From NCBI GenBank assembly GCA_004762155.1, contig SIHP01000010.1, positions 146,456 to 210,455 on the forward strand: DNA of 64,000 nucleotides, read 5' to 3'. The notes below the pieces were generated by a model. The model was not told the DNA's origin, did not search any database, and was given only the letters and a program-made list of their open reading frames with translations. The stretch is from Flavobacteriaceae bacterium (GTDB taxonomy: Bacteria > Bacteroidota > Bacteroidia > Flavobacteriales > Flavobacteriaceae). The translations under genes and the position numbers were made by a program. Position 1 is the first letter of the stretch; each line of letters starts with the position of its first letter. Shown here piece after piece: positions 1 through 8,727 of the stretch.

Positions 1-168
1 ACCAATAACCTTTTTTACATCAGACTTTAAATATTTTGAAAGCTTATTATTTTCTATAATTTTATTTGCTGGAATATTTTGACCCAGTACTGAATTTACG
101 ACAACAAAAAACAGCATCAAATACAGTTTTTTGCTTTTTAAACTCCCTTTTAAATACATAATATACAT
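1..168 (-). CDS. Secreted protein, N-terminal part only (cut by window edge)
   Basis: An open minus-strand frame begins at ATG 168 (a second in-frame ATG lies at 159) and is still open at base 1. The 56 visible codons give a basic start, a hydrophobic stretch (KLYLMLFFVVVNSVLGQ) and then a polar region, which looks like a signal peptide cleaved after LGQ. It lies just downstream of the PL6 alginate lyase on the same strand, so it is probably another member of the alginate-use locus. The visible part carries no diagnostic catalytic motif and the function cannot be named. Confidence 0.6.
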   Translation of the reverse strand, partial: MYIMYLKGSLKSKKLYLMLFFVVVNSVLGQNIPANKIIENNKLSKYLKSDVKKVIG

Positions 169-238
169 TTTTTATTTGAAAGATTAATCAAACAAACATC
201 CCCCTATTGATGCTGCTTTATTTTATGTTTGAAATTGA

Positions 239-2569
239 TTAATACATCAACTTCATTTTTAAGTTTTCTTCTGTTTTTATTATACCTGAATTACTTACTT
301 CATTCTCTGATGCAACATTATTTTTTGCACCCCATAAAATAGAAACATATTGAACTGGGTTGTTCTTAAATATATTTTTAGTGATATTTACGTTTACAAT
401 ACCTCTATGATTCAATAACATTCCGTTCTTTTCTTTTGCACCACTATTAGTAAATGTATTATTAGAAACTAATAAATTACCTCCAATAGTAGACTCATCA
501 TAACCTCCTCTATAATAATCAATAACATTTTGTTTTACGTTTGTAAACTCACAATTATTAACCGTTAAGTATTCTGTATTATAATCTCCTTTATCATTTG
601 TTTCTTCTGATAACTCTATTCCATTTTCACAGTTAGCTATCTTACAACTTTCAAAAGTTACACGTTCTGAGAATGATTCTTTATACACTTTTAAAACATA
701 ATTAAAATCACTTATTTCTAAATTAGAAACACCTAAACCAAAATGGTTAGACATATTTTCTTTTAAACTAGCAAAAGCATAATTAGTATTATTTCCTTTT
801 AGCTTTAAGTTATTTAAGGTTAATTTCCCTTTAGGATTTAAAGAGAATAAAGGCGTATTCGCTGCTCCAGTATAAACAATTTCTGCTTTTTTACCAGACT
901 CTGACTGAATCAAAATTGTTTTATCAATAATCAAAGACGAAGCTACAGTATATATCCCTTCCTTTAAAGAAATAATATCTCCATTACTTGCTTCACTAAT
1001 TTTAACCTGTAATTCTTCTACTTTTGTTACTGAAAATGTTACTGGATCTTTTGCTTTAACTTCGTTAGAATACCAAGTTGTTCCATATTTAGATTTATCT
1101 AAAATATTTGGATTTGCAACATCAACTCCCAAAGTAGCTCCAATAGTTTTACTATCTTTTCTTGACTTACCAAATAAATCTTTCTTTATTGTATTGAAAT
1201 CAAAACCTACATAAGCTTCTACTTCATTTGGAACTCCTGTTGGTAATAAAATATTATCAGAAATATTTTTTAATTCTAAAGAAGCTGCTTTAATTCCTCC
1301 ATTAAAATCGTTAAACTTTACTCCTTTATTATCAACGATATTGTTTTTAAATAAAACACCATCAGCTTTATCATTTTCAACCACAATATTTTCATAACCT
1401 TTATCATTATAAATAACATTATTAGCTACGGTTGTTCTAATTGCTCTTGCTGAACGTATTTCTGACTTAGGTAATACATCTTTTTGTGCAATATTTGTTC
1501 CCACTCCAAATTGCCAAGGAGAAGCACAATTTACATATGTGTTGTAAGCAACAACAACATCTGTAACTTGATTATATCTATTTTGTGGTGACTTTGGAAT
1601 TCCGTTCATTACCGCTAATGGACTTCTAAAACTTGTACCTTTTAAATTAAAAAAATAGTTATTTGTTACCCAATGACCTGTATTTATAATACGAATACCT
1701 CCAATATTTTCATTCTTATCATCTCCAATAAAATAATTCCCATCAATTGTACAGTAATTACCATGACGTGTTACTAAAGAACCCTCACTTTTATAAAACA
1801 CATTATTTCTAAACTCATTAAAATTTGTTTTACTTGAAATAATTTCTACTTCACCATTACACTCTTCAAATAAATTATTAGCAACCATAGTATAACTTGG
1901 CGCCATAGATGTAAAACTATTTCCTAACTGAATAGTTTCTCCACTTGGTCCACCTTTAACTGGTCTTGGTCCAAAATGATTATTTATTATTTGATGATAA
2001 TTATTAATACTTTCAATTCCTGCCAAATTCACACGAACCGTTGGTCCTCTATTCGTTTTCCCTGCTATATAACAGTTACTCAACTCGTTATTTCTACCCC
2101 AAAAATTCACCCATAAATTACTATCATCACGTTTTAAGTTATTAAAATCTTCAATAACACAATTAGTAAGCTTACAATTATTAGCTACTTCTGATGGTTT
2201 TTCTTTTGATGAAATTCTAAAATCAACTACTGAGCTTGATGGTGAATATCCATTTTTAAAATGTAATCCTTCAACTATTAAATACTCTCCTCCGAATTTC
2301 AAAGATGATTTCCCTTCAATACTAACTTTACCTGTAGTTTCTGCTTTTAAAGTTATAGGATTTTCTTTTGTTCCTTTACCTCTAAATTTTATTTGGACAT
2401 CTTTCCATACTCCATCTTTAAGAACAATTTGATCTCCCGGTTCAACCTTTTTAAGTGCTTCTTTAAGCTCTTCTTTTGTACTTACCAATACATCTTTACT
2501 TACAGATGTCGTTTCCTTACATGATATTAGTAATAATATTAAATTAGTTACTAAAAATAATTTCCTCAT
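239..2569 (-). CDS. PL6 family alginate lyase (chondroitinase B-like lipoprotein)
   Basis: 776 aa. Residues 1-17 form a lipoprotein signal with lipobox LISC, Cys17 being the lipidated residue, so the enzyme is probably surface or periplasmic. Residues 27-400 form a right-handed parallel beta-helix with the features of polysaccharide lyase family 6. K247 (in EIISSKTNFN) and R268 (in SLVTRHGNY) are 21 residues apart, the same spacing as the catalytic Lys/Arg pair of characterised PL6 enzymes. Residues 500-770 form a second beta-helix region, as in two-domain PL6 lyases. Known role of the family: beta-elimination of alginate (poly-mannuronate or mixed MG). Substrate preference cannot be read here. 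Its neighbours are a truncated secreted protein downstream and a T9SS-sorted protein upstream, both on the same strand. Confidence 0.9.
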   Translation of the reverse strand: MRKLFLVTNLILLLISCKETTSVSKDVLVSTKEELKEALKKVEPGDQIVLKDGVWKDVQIKFRGKGTKENPITLKAETTGKVSIEGKSSLKFGGEYLIVEGLHFKNGYSPSSSVVDFRISSKEKPSEVANNCKLTNCVIEDFNNLKRDDSNLWVNFWGRNNELSNCYIAGKTNRGPTVRVNLAGIESINNYHQIINNHFGPRPVKGGPSGETIQLGNSFTSMAPSYTMVANNLFEECNGEVEIISSKTNFNEFRNNVFYKSEGSLVTRHGNYCTIDGNYFIGDDKNENIGGIRIINTGHWVTNNYFFNLKGTSFRSPLAVMNGIPKSPQNRYNQVTDVVVAYNTYVNCASPWQFGVGTNIAQKDVLPKSEIRSARAIRTTVANNVIYNDKGYENIVVENDKADGVLFKNNIVDNKGVKFNDFNGGIKAASLELKNISDNILLPTGVPNEVEAYVGFDFNTIKKDLFGKSRKDSKTIGATLGVDVANPNILDKSKYGTTWYSNEVKAKDPVTFSVTKVEELQVKISEASNGDIISLKEGIYTVASSLIIDKTILIQSESGKKAEIVYTGAANTPLFSLNPKGKLTLNNLKLKGNNTNYAFASLKENMSNHFGLGVSNLEISDFNYVLKVYKESFSERVTFESCKIANCENGIELSEETNDKGDYNTEYLTVNNCEFTNVKQNVIDYYRGGYDESTIGGNLLVSNNTFTNSGAKEKNGMLLNHRGIVNVNITKNIFKNNPVQYVSILWGAKNNVASENEVSNSGIIKTEENLKMKLMY

Positions 2570-2625
2570 AAAATCTATTTAAAAAAAATGAATATCTATT
2601 TGACATCCTATTACTATATAAAACA

Positions 2626-2658
2626 CAAGAAATCCTTTTGAATCAAAAGAATTTCTTG
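2626..2658 (-). terminator. Hairpin between the T9SS protein and the PL6 lyase
   Basis: Two 15-nt arms (CAAGAAATCCTTTTG and its near-perfect complement, one mismatch) lie just after the stop of the upstream minus-strand gene and are followed on that strand by a short T-rich stretch. It may terminate or attenuate before the lyase gene, which would then be expressed at a different level. Confidence 0.6.
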
Positions 2659-2678
2659 TTATTAAAAAAATTTATTTT

Positions 2679-3680
2679 TTATTCAACTATTATTTTCTTA
2701 GTAGCACTTCCAGAAGCTGTATTTAACTTTAATAAATACATTCCTTTTGCAAAATTAGAAACATCAATTGAACTCATTACAGTTTTAGATGCATAAACTT
2801 CCTTACCTAAAACACTGTATACTTGTATAGATGTTAACTCAACATCAGACGCTTGAATTCTCAACGTTTCTTTTGCCGGGTTTGGAAATAAATCAAATTT
2901 AGATGCTAAAACATCTTTTACAGATGCAGTTGCTCCAACAGGTACAACATCTTCCCAAGAAGTAGCTACTCTTAACTCATCAATGGTTGTTTCTGGAGTT
3001 CTAGCATTTGAACTTGCTTGAATTGCTATTGAAACAAACTCATTTCTTAATTTTTCTGAAGGTTTAGCAGAAATATCTTCTGTAGGCTCTGTACTTGAAA
3101 CTACTGGATCAATCCACATTTTCATAGTTCTCTCTGCATCATCTAAATCATAACTAACGACAATTAAATGCTGAGAACCTATATCATAACTTACTGAAGA
3201 CCAAACAACATCACCTTCAACATCTGACGTACCTGCTCCTATAATGAACTTAGTATCATCACCATCAACCCCATCAAAATAAACAGAAGCTCCTGTATTA
3301 CCAGATGCATTCTGAAGATGCACTTGTCTATACGCTTCATGAGTCCCTGCTGTATTATATTGATCTACTTGTAACAAAAAAGAATAGTATATAACTCCCG
3401 AATTTACTTCTGGAAAACTTAAATTTAAATCAGAACCTCCACCTTTCCATTGAATTGCATTTCCTGTAGAGGTAGGTGTTCCAAAACTTCCCCAAGTTGG
3501 TTCAGCTACAATTAGTATATCATCTGGTGAACCACCTGAGTAATTCGCCCAAGTTCCAACACCTGTTAAGGACTGACCTGTTAGAGTTTCATCTATTACA
3601 TAATCAAAAGACTCATGAAGTATTTGAGCAAAAGAAAAACTCGTTGTTAGCAATAACCCTAAAAGTAATTTTGTTTTCAT
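2679..3680 (-). CDS. T9SS-sorted secreted protein with a concanavalin/LamG-like domain
   Basis: 333 aa. Signal peptide MKTKLLLGLLLTTSFSFAQ, then a beta-rich domain (about 22-245) resembling the jelly-roll or LamG-like domains of flavobacterial surface proteins. A type A T9SS C-terminal sorting domain follows (about 262-333: FDLFPNPAKETLRIQ, a GMYLLKL strand and a KKIIVE end). It would be exported by the gliding/T9SS machinery and anchored or released at the surface. No lyase catalytic signature was recognised, so carbohydrate binding is an inference from position beside the PL6 lyase. Its promoter region carries a cluster of TTGGTTWACCAA-like palindromes, suggesting sugar-responsive control. 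Confidence 0.75.
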   Translation of the reverse strand: MKTKLLLGLLLTTSFSFAQILHESFDYVIDETLTGQSLTGVGTWANYSGGSPDDILIVAEPTWGSFGTPTSTGNAIQWKGGGSDLNLSFPEVNSGVIYYSFLLQVDQYNTAGTHEAYRQVHLQNASGNTGASVYFDGVDGDDTKFIIGAGTSDVEGDVVWSSVSYDIGSQHLIVVSYDLDDAERTMKMWIDPVVSSTEPTEDISAKPSEKLRNEFVSIAIQASSNARTPETTIDELRVATSWEDVVPVGATASVKDVLASKFDLFPNPAKETLRIQASDVELTSIQVYSVLGKEVYASKTVMSSIDVSNFAKGMYLLKLNTASGSATKKIIVE

Positions 3681-3728
3681 AATTAATAATTTAAAAGTTA
3701 ATAAAGTGATTATTTGACACGACCAAAC

Positions 3729-3775
3729 TGGTTAACCAAATTGGTTTACCAAATATATACATATAATTGGTTAAC
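3729..3775. promoter_or_regulatory. Cluster of TGGTTAACCA-type palindromes (FadR/GntR-like operator)
   Basis: Three close repeats lie 50-95 bp upstream of the T9SS protein start: a perfect palindrome TGGTTAACCA (3729-3738), a near-palindrome TTGGTTTACCAA (3741-3752) and a half-site TTGGTTAAC (3767-3775). TGGTnnnACCA symmetry is typical of FadR-subfamily GntR repressors, the class used by alginate operons in some marine flavobacteria. No such regulator is in the window. Confidence 0.6.
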
Positions 3776-3883
3776 AACCAACAAAAAATTATAATTTAAC
3801 AAAATTTAAAGTAATAGAAAAACAAATTCTCCCTAAAAGAGTTAAAATAATATCAATTAACTCTATAAGTATTCAAAATATTA

Positions 3884-4627
3884 TTAATTGAATATTGGAT
3901 TATCTCTTCTAAAGGAAGCTTTATAACGTTCACTGAACGGAATTTTATCTCTACTATCTAGAATAATTAGATTATCCTCAAAATAAATTTCTTTTATTTT
4001 TTTAATATTTACTAAAAAATTTCTGTGAACCTGTTTAAAATCATTATTAGATAATAATTCAATAATCTTTTTAAGTGACATTTTTATCAAATAGCTTCCT
4101 TCATCACATTGTAAACTACAATACTTCTCTTGTACTTCTATATAATTGATCGCAGGAACTTCTATTTTAACAACACTTTTTCTCTTTTTTACAAATAAAA
4201 ACTCTGGAGATAAAACTGCACTATTTTTATTAAAACTGATAGAGTTCTCTTGCTTAAAATGAGTTTCTATAGCTAATTCTAAGGCATATAACAATTCTAA
4301 TTCATTGTGAGGTTTTAATAAATAACTAAAAGGATTTGTGAATTTCGCTTGTTCAAAAATGGCTTTGCTTTGCATACTTGTTAAAAACAAAAAAGGAATG
4401 TTTACTTCTTGTTTAATCATTCGTTCAGCTAATGCAATTCCTTCAGGTTTACCATCAATCATAATATCAAGAATAATTATATCAAAAAAACGATTCTTCA
4501 ACTCTTTTTCTGCTTCTTCTGCATTACGTACTCGAATAACCTCATAATTATTCTCTTGTAATACAGTTATTAAAGCGTTTGCTTCTTTGTCTAAATCCTC
4601 TAATAGTAGTAATCGTAGCTTGTTCAT
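3884..4627 (-). CDS. LytTR-family response regulator
   Basis: 247 aa. Receiver domain 1-120 with acidic pair E10/D11, phospho-acceptor D54 (IIILDIMID) and conserved K106 (YLLKP). A LytTR DNA-binding domain follows (about 145-245), recognisable by the VHRNFLVNIKKI and EIYFEDNLIIL segments. It lies downstream of the TPR-type histidine kinase on the same strand, which is its likely partner, but a strong terminator separates them so it probably has its own promoter. There is no LytTR-like half-site immediately upstream of this gene. Target genes are unknown. Confidence 0.85.
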   Translation of the reverse strand: MNKLRLLLLEDLDKEANALITVLQENNYEVIRVRNAEEAEKELKNRFFDIIILDIMIDGKPEGIALAERMIKQEVNIPFLFLTSMQSKAIFEQAKFTNPFSYLLKPHNELELLYALELAIETHFKQENSISFNKNSAVLSPEFLFVKKRKSVVKIEVPAINYIEVQEKYCSLQCDEGSYLIKMSLKKIIELLSNNDFKQVHRNFLVNIKKIKEIYFEDNLIILDSRDKIPFSERYKASFRRDNPIFN

Positions 4628-4746
4628 GCCATAAAGTTACTATTTTCTATTACTTTTTACTACGTATTCTTTATTTTTTTGAAGTAAGTTTACTTTTAGA
4701 GATTCAATATCTCTTGATTAGTTTAATTATATATCCATATAAAAAA

Positions 4747-4779
4747 CAGCACAACTATTCAAATTGAATAGTTGTGCTG
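4747..4779 (-). terminator. Intrinsic terminator of the TPR histidine kinase
   Basis: A perfect 16-bp inverted repeat (4747-4762 with 4764-4779, arm CAGCACAACTATTCAA) is followed on the minus strand by TTTTTT. It lies 25 bp after the kinase stop codon and separates it from the LytTR regulator gene. Confidence 0.85.
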
Positions 4780-4803
4780 ATAAATATTTAAAAAATAGAA
4801 CTA

Positions 4804-6504
4804 TTAAACAGGTGTATTAGGCAACTCTATAGTTACTTCTGTTCCGTTATTTGGTTCGCTAGCAAAAGTTAAAATTCCTTTATTCTTTTTAACTAACGTG
4901 TGGCATAAAATCACTCCTAAACCAACACCTTCAGATCTATCAATCTTATCTATACTTAAATTGGTTAATGAATTAATTTTTTTAAGTTTTTCAGCTGGTA
5001 CACCAACGCCACTGTCTTTAATTTTTATAAAAGCATAATCATTTGAAGAAACTCCTGTAGTTACCAAAATTTCTTTTCCTCCATATTTAACTGCATTGTC
5101 TAAAACATTACGCAATACAATTTTTATAGATTCTTTGTCTGCATTTATTAACGCATTCTCTAAATCAGCATCTATAATTATATTGTTAGCTTCTACTAAC
5201 ATTCTATAATCATACAAAACATGTTCTATAGTTGGTCGTAAAGCTATTTCTTGCGGATTAAACAACAACTGATTACTTTGCTCTAATGACCAATGCAATA
5301 CATTATTTAACAAATGACTGGTACTTTCTGTTACTGCAATTGCCTTATTATTAACTTCTTGTATTGCTGGTAAATTATTATTTGCAATATGCTCTTTTAA
5401 TTCTACATGTTGATTCTTAATGGTATTTATAGGCGAACGTAAATCGTGTGACACCACCGAAAACAAATAATCTTTTGTTTTATTAGCCGTATTAAGTGCT
5501 TCTTTTTGTTTGGTTATCAATTTATTTTGACTTTGCAGTTTCTTATAAAAAAAACCTAAACCTCCTAAAAAGATTAACAGACCAGAAGCGCCAATAATTA
5601 AACCATCTCGTTGTACTTTTTGACGCTTTAACTTTTCGTCTTGCACAGCAATTTCTTGTTGTTTTTGAGCTACTGCTAATTGTTTGTCTTTTTCTGTTAA
5701 TTCCCAAATACGGTCTCTGTTATTTAATGAATCCTTCCATTTATTAAATTCGGTATAATACGCTACACTTTCTTTATAACTTTTTCTGTTTTTCTCAATA
5801 ACAGCCATATTTTGAGAAGTAAATTGTTTCATTTCAATATCAGAAAACAATTTAGCTAAATCATAAGACTCTTTAAATAATGGAATTGCTTCATCATCTA
5901 AATACTGTTCATAATATACATTTGCTAAATCCATTTTTGCTTTAATAATAGATAAAGTATCTATGGTATTAATTAAACTAAATTCCTTATCAAAATATTT
6001 TTTAGCTTTTTCAAAATCTTTAATATGCATGTAGCAAATACCAAAATTACGGTATGCTCTTAATCTCAATGATTTTTTTGTCAACAAACTATCTCTCTCC
6101 CACTTTGAATAATATTCTATAGCAGTCTTGTATTTCTTAATATTTAAGTTTAATACACCAAGCTGTAATAGTTTTAAACTTTTAAAACTTGAAGTATCTG
6201 AAATCTGAGAAAAATTCTCGGAAGCTTTCTTAAAAATGTTTTTTTTTAAAGCACTACCTCCTTGTATATAATTCAAAATATCTTTTTCATCCTGACTATC
6301 AACTAAAAATAAAGCTCTTGAACTATAAACATAGCATGAATCATATTTTTTTTCTTTATAAAACTTAAATGCTTTACAAAAAAAATCTTTTTTTGAAGAT
6401 TGACAAATTTGATTAGATATAGTATTTAATAATTCAAATTCATTTATATTCTTTTGAGAAAAAACTATATTGACAACAAGAAAAAGAAAAAGAAAACCCC
6501 TCAT
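4804..6504 (-). CDS. Sensor histidine kinase with TPR sensor region
   Basis: 566 aa. Signal/anchor 1-16, TPR-like helical repeats about 40-270 on the outer side, and a single membrane segment about 301-320 (LIIGASGLLIFLGGLGFFY). Then a HisKA dimerisation domain with phospho-acceptor H353 (VVSHDLRSPI) and a HATPase_c domain with N470 (NVLDNAVKYG), G1 box DSGVGV (497-502) and G2 box GVGLG (526-530). The TPR part probably senses a periplasmic protein or peptide. The start codon overlaps the stop of the upstream 179-aa gene (TAATG), so the two are translationally coupled. The likely partner is the LytTR regulator just downstream. Confidence 0.85.
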   Translation of the reverse strand: MRGFLFLFLVVNIVFSQKNINEFELLNTISNQICQSSKKDFFCKAFKFYKEKKYDSCYVYSSRALFLVDSQDEKDILNYIQGGSALKKNIFKKASENFSQISDTSSFKSLKLLQLGVLNLNIKKYKTAIEYYSKWERDSLLTKKSLRLRAYRNFGICYMHIKDFEKAKKYFDKEFSLINTIDTLSIIKAKMDLANVYYEQYLDDEAIPLFKESYDLAKLFSDIEMKQFTSQNMAVIEKNRKSYKESVAYYTEFNKWKDSLNNRDRIWELTEKDKQLAVAQKQQEIAVQDEKLKRQKVQRDGLIIGASGLLIFLGGLGFFYKKLQSQNKLITKQKEALNTANKTKDYLFSVVSHDLRSPINTIKNQHVELKEHIANNNLPAIQEVNNKAIAVTESTSHLLNNVLHWSLEQSNQLLFNPQEIALRPTIEHVLYDYRMLVEANNIIIDADLENALINADKESIKIVLRNVLDNAVKYGGKEILVTTGVSSNDYAFIKIKDSGVGVPAEKLKKINSLTNLSIDKIDRSEGVGLGVILCHTLVKKNKGILTFASEPNNGTEVTIELPNTPV

Positions 6505-7043
6505 TAACCTTGACCATTTGAAGGTGCACTAACTGTACCTCTACTTAATTCAGGGTCTAAATCTCCTTGCGCTAAGAAAACAACCTCTTTATTTGATTCT
6601 TTATCTACTACAGTATACTCAAACTGCAAAGCATAAACATTACATTCATAAGGCTCTGTAGGGCATTGACCGTCTACTTGATAATCATAACAAACGGCAA
6701 AAGATCTAGCTGTAAATTCGGTACCAGGAGAATTTACTAAATCTGCATTTTGAATATCATCAAAAAAAGATAATACAACTCTAGCATTGTCTACATCTCC
6801 TTTTAGTAATACTGTTTTTGATACTGGATATCCAGAGTATTTTCCTTTCCTGAAAGCTTCTAACGGCTTTAAGGTTAAAGCTGATTTTGGTGGTATAAAA
6901 CATATTGCATATACTGAATAACTACCATCTGGATTACTAAATACAGTTACAGCTGGAAAATCTGATTTTGGATCATAAGTAACTTTTGCATTAGGATTAA
7001 TTTTTCTTAAAGTAGGATTTGCTCCTATAGTAATTGTAGGCAT
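6504..7043 (-). CDS. Uncharacterised protein coupled to the TPR kinase
   Basis: 179 aa, not recognised. It has no signal peptide or membrane segment. It starts MPTITIGANPTLRKINPNAK, is rich in beta-prone residues, and carries a possible Cys pair (CPTEPYEC). The acidic, Gly/Pro/Ser-rich tail ends SNGQG. Its stop codon overlaps the kinase start (TAATG), so it is co-translated with the kinase and may be a ligand-binding or accessory partner. That role is inferred from coupling only. Confidence 0.6.
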   Translation of the reverse strand: MPTITIGANPTLRKINPNAKVTYDPKSDFPAVTVFSNPDGSYSVYAICFIPPKSALTLKPLEAFRKGKYSGYPVSKTVLLKGDVDNARVVLSFFDDIQNADLVNSPGTEFTARSFAVCYDYQVDGQCPTEPYECNVYALQFEYTVVDKESNKEVVFLAQGDLDPELSRGTVSAPSNGQG

Positions 7044-7156
7044 TTTTATAATTTTTAAGTTTGGTTGGCTCTAAATTACAATAAAATTTGAATTGACAAA
7101 TTTTAGTTCCTTTTTTTTAACTTTTTGTATTCTTTTCTATCTTTTTATAACAAAAA

Positions 7157-7190
7157 AAGACGACATAGGTTCCCAAACCTTAGTCGTCTT
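7157..7190 (-). terminator. Intrinsic terminator of the receiver-glycosyltransferase gene
   Basis: Inverted repeat with outer arms AAGACGAC/GTCGTCTT and an inner AGGTT/AACCT helix, followed on the minus strand by a run of seven T. It lies 47 bp after the stop codon of the receiver-GT2 gene. Confidence 0.85.
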
Positions 7191-7236
7191 ATAAACTTAA
7201 AATCAAGTTTATAGTCCCAATTATAAATTCTTTTAT

Positions 7237-8439
7237 TTAAAAGACACTTGTCGTTACTTTTGTTTCTTCGTAATTAAACTCTTTTCTTTTTTTTGATGGT
7301 GATATATTATACTTCCATGCAATTTGTCCTAATTGACCTATTATTTTTATAGAATCTTTCATTGATAATTTAGAACCATCTGCATGAATCCATCTTTTTA
7401 ATGGCTTTTCACATATTAATTGTCTTGCTTTCTCAATTTTAAAATACTTTCTCATTCTTAAAAATATTTCAACATCAAACAACCATCTGGTAATAAATTT
7501 TTGATCAAAAGCTAAATGAATTACATCTTTACTAAATATTTTTGCGCCACATTGTGTGTCTTTAAAATCCATTTTTAAAATCTTTCGGATAATAAAATTA
7601 ATGGTTAAACTAATTATTTTTCTGGCAGATTCCTTTGTAATATTCGCTCCCATTCTACTAATTCTAGAACCACTTACTATTTTAAAATCTGAATTTTCTA
7701 TGGTAGTTACCAAGTCATCAAAATCAGCTAAATCAGTAGACAAATCGGCATCTAAAAACCCAATATAATCCAAATCTTCAAATTGTGACATATGTAACAT
7801 TCCTTGACGAACTGCTTCTCCTTTTCCTCCATTTTTCACACAATCGAAAACAGTTATAAAATCTTCACGTCCTTTTTGTAAATCGTATAAAACATCTAAC
7901 GTTTTGTCTTTACTTCCATCGTTTACAAAACACAAATGATATCCTGAATTTTTATCAATAAAATCTGTAAACTCTTTACTTAATAATCTTTTTTCTTCGT
8001 CGTAACAAGGAATTACTACACCAACACAACGTTGTTGAATAATTACATTATCGTTTGTTTCTATTTTATTTTCAATTGCAGGAGCACCTATTAATCTTTT
8101 TACACGTGCACATACTTCATTTAAACTTAAAGGTTTTTTCATATAATCATTAATTCCTAAATCAAAACCTTCTGTTATCATATCATCATCTGTATTACCA
8201 GATAATATCATTATAGCTGTACTATCTCCGCTCTCTTTTCTAATATGCTTTACAACTTCAATACCAGATGTTGTAGGCATATTTATGTCTACAATTACCA
8301 AATCTGGTTGAAACGCATGAAAAATATCCATACCTTTTCTAGCATCTGTTTCTGTTATAATTTCATAACCTAAATCTGTTAATCTTTTTTCCAAAGGGAT
8401 TAACACTAATTTTTGATCATCTATTGCAAGTATTTTCAT
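7237..8439 (-). CDS. Receiver domain fused to a GT2 glycosyltransferase
   Basis: 400 aa from the chosen ATG at 8439 (MKILAIDDQK). An upstream in-frame start at 8499 would add 20 residues unrelated to a receiver. Residues 1-120 are a full CheY-like receiver with DD acidic pair, phospho-acceptor D51 (VIVDINMP) and K102 (YMKKPLS). Residues about 138-370 are a GT-A family 2 domain of the dolichyl/polyprenyl-phosphate sugar transferase type: VGVVIPCYDEE, FVNDGSKD, and the DxD-type metal motif FLDADLS. No C-terminal membrane segments are present. Phosphorylation would thus gate a sugar transfer rather than DNA binding. It sits divergently to the GT-C-like gene with a paired LytTR-like site between them. 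The fusion is uncommon. Confidence 0.85.
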   Translation of the reverse strand: MKILAIDDQKLVLIPLEKRLTDLGYEIITETDARKGMDIFHAFQPDLVIVDINMPTTSGIEVVKHIRKESGDSTAIMILSGNTDDDMITEGFDLGINDYMKKPLSLNEVCARVKRLIGAPAIENKIETNDNVIIQQRCVGVVIPCYDEEKRLLSKEFTDFIDKNSGYHLCFVNDGSKDKTLDVLYDLQKGREDFITVFDCVKNGGKGEAVRQGMLHMSQFEDLDYIGFLDADLSTDLADFDDLVTTIENSDFKIVSGSRISRMGANITKESARKIISLTINFIIRKILKMDFKDTQCGAKIFSKDVIHLAFDQKFITRWLFDVEIFLRMRKYFKIEKARQLICEKPLKRWIHADGSKLSMKDSIKIIGQLGQIAWKYNISPSKKRKEFNYEETKVTTSVF

Positions 8440-8509
8440 GATTAGAGGAGTTAAATAATTTGATACCACTAAAATACGTTTGATTAGGCTAATTTTCAAT
8501 CAAAATAAC

Positions 8510-8539
8510 ATAAACGGTAGTTTTCTGTAGACGAATGGT
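8510..8539 (-). promoter_or_regulatory. Paired LytTR-like direct repeat upstream of the REC-GT2 gene
   Basis: On the minus strand ACCATTCGT (8539-8531) is followed exactly 21 bp later by ACCGTTTAT (8518-8510). Both fit the general LytTR consensus [TA][AC][CA]GTTN[AG][TG], and two-turn spacing is usual for this domain. It lies 71 bp before the REC-GT2 start and 190 bp before the divergent GT-C-like gene, so it could serve both. Confidence 0.65.
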
Positions 8540-8727
8540 TGTTAAGTAAAGCTTAACATATGTTAATGCTTCATTTAAAAATTCTATATTTACTATAAGA
8601 TTAATCCTGTTAAATAATTATTTAACTATTTTTAATCTTAAATGATAACTGTGGTATTAATAAAGACAATCATTAAAAGAAAAAGAAATAAAAAAACAAC
8701 AAATTGTTATATTGACATATTAATATA

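Noticed and set aside
8440..8499. Twenty-residue N-terminal extension of the receiver-GT2 protein
   Set aside because: Receiver domains start at MKILAIDD; the extension overlaps the region between the LytTR-like site and the start and has no domain similarity.
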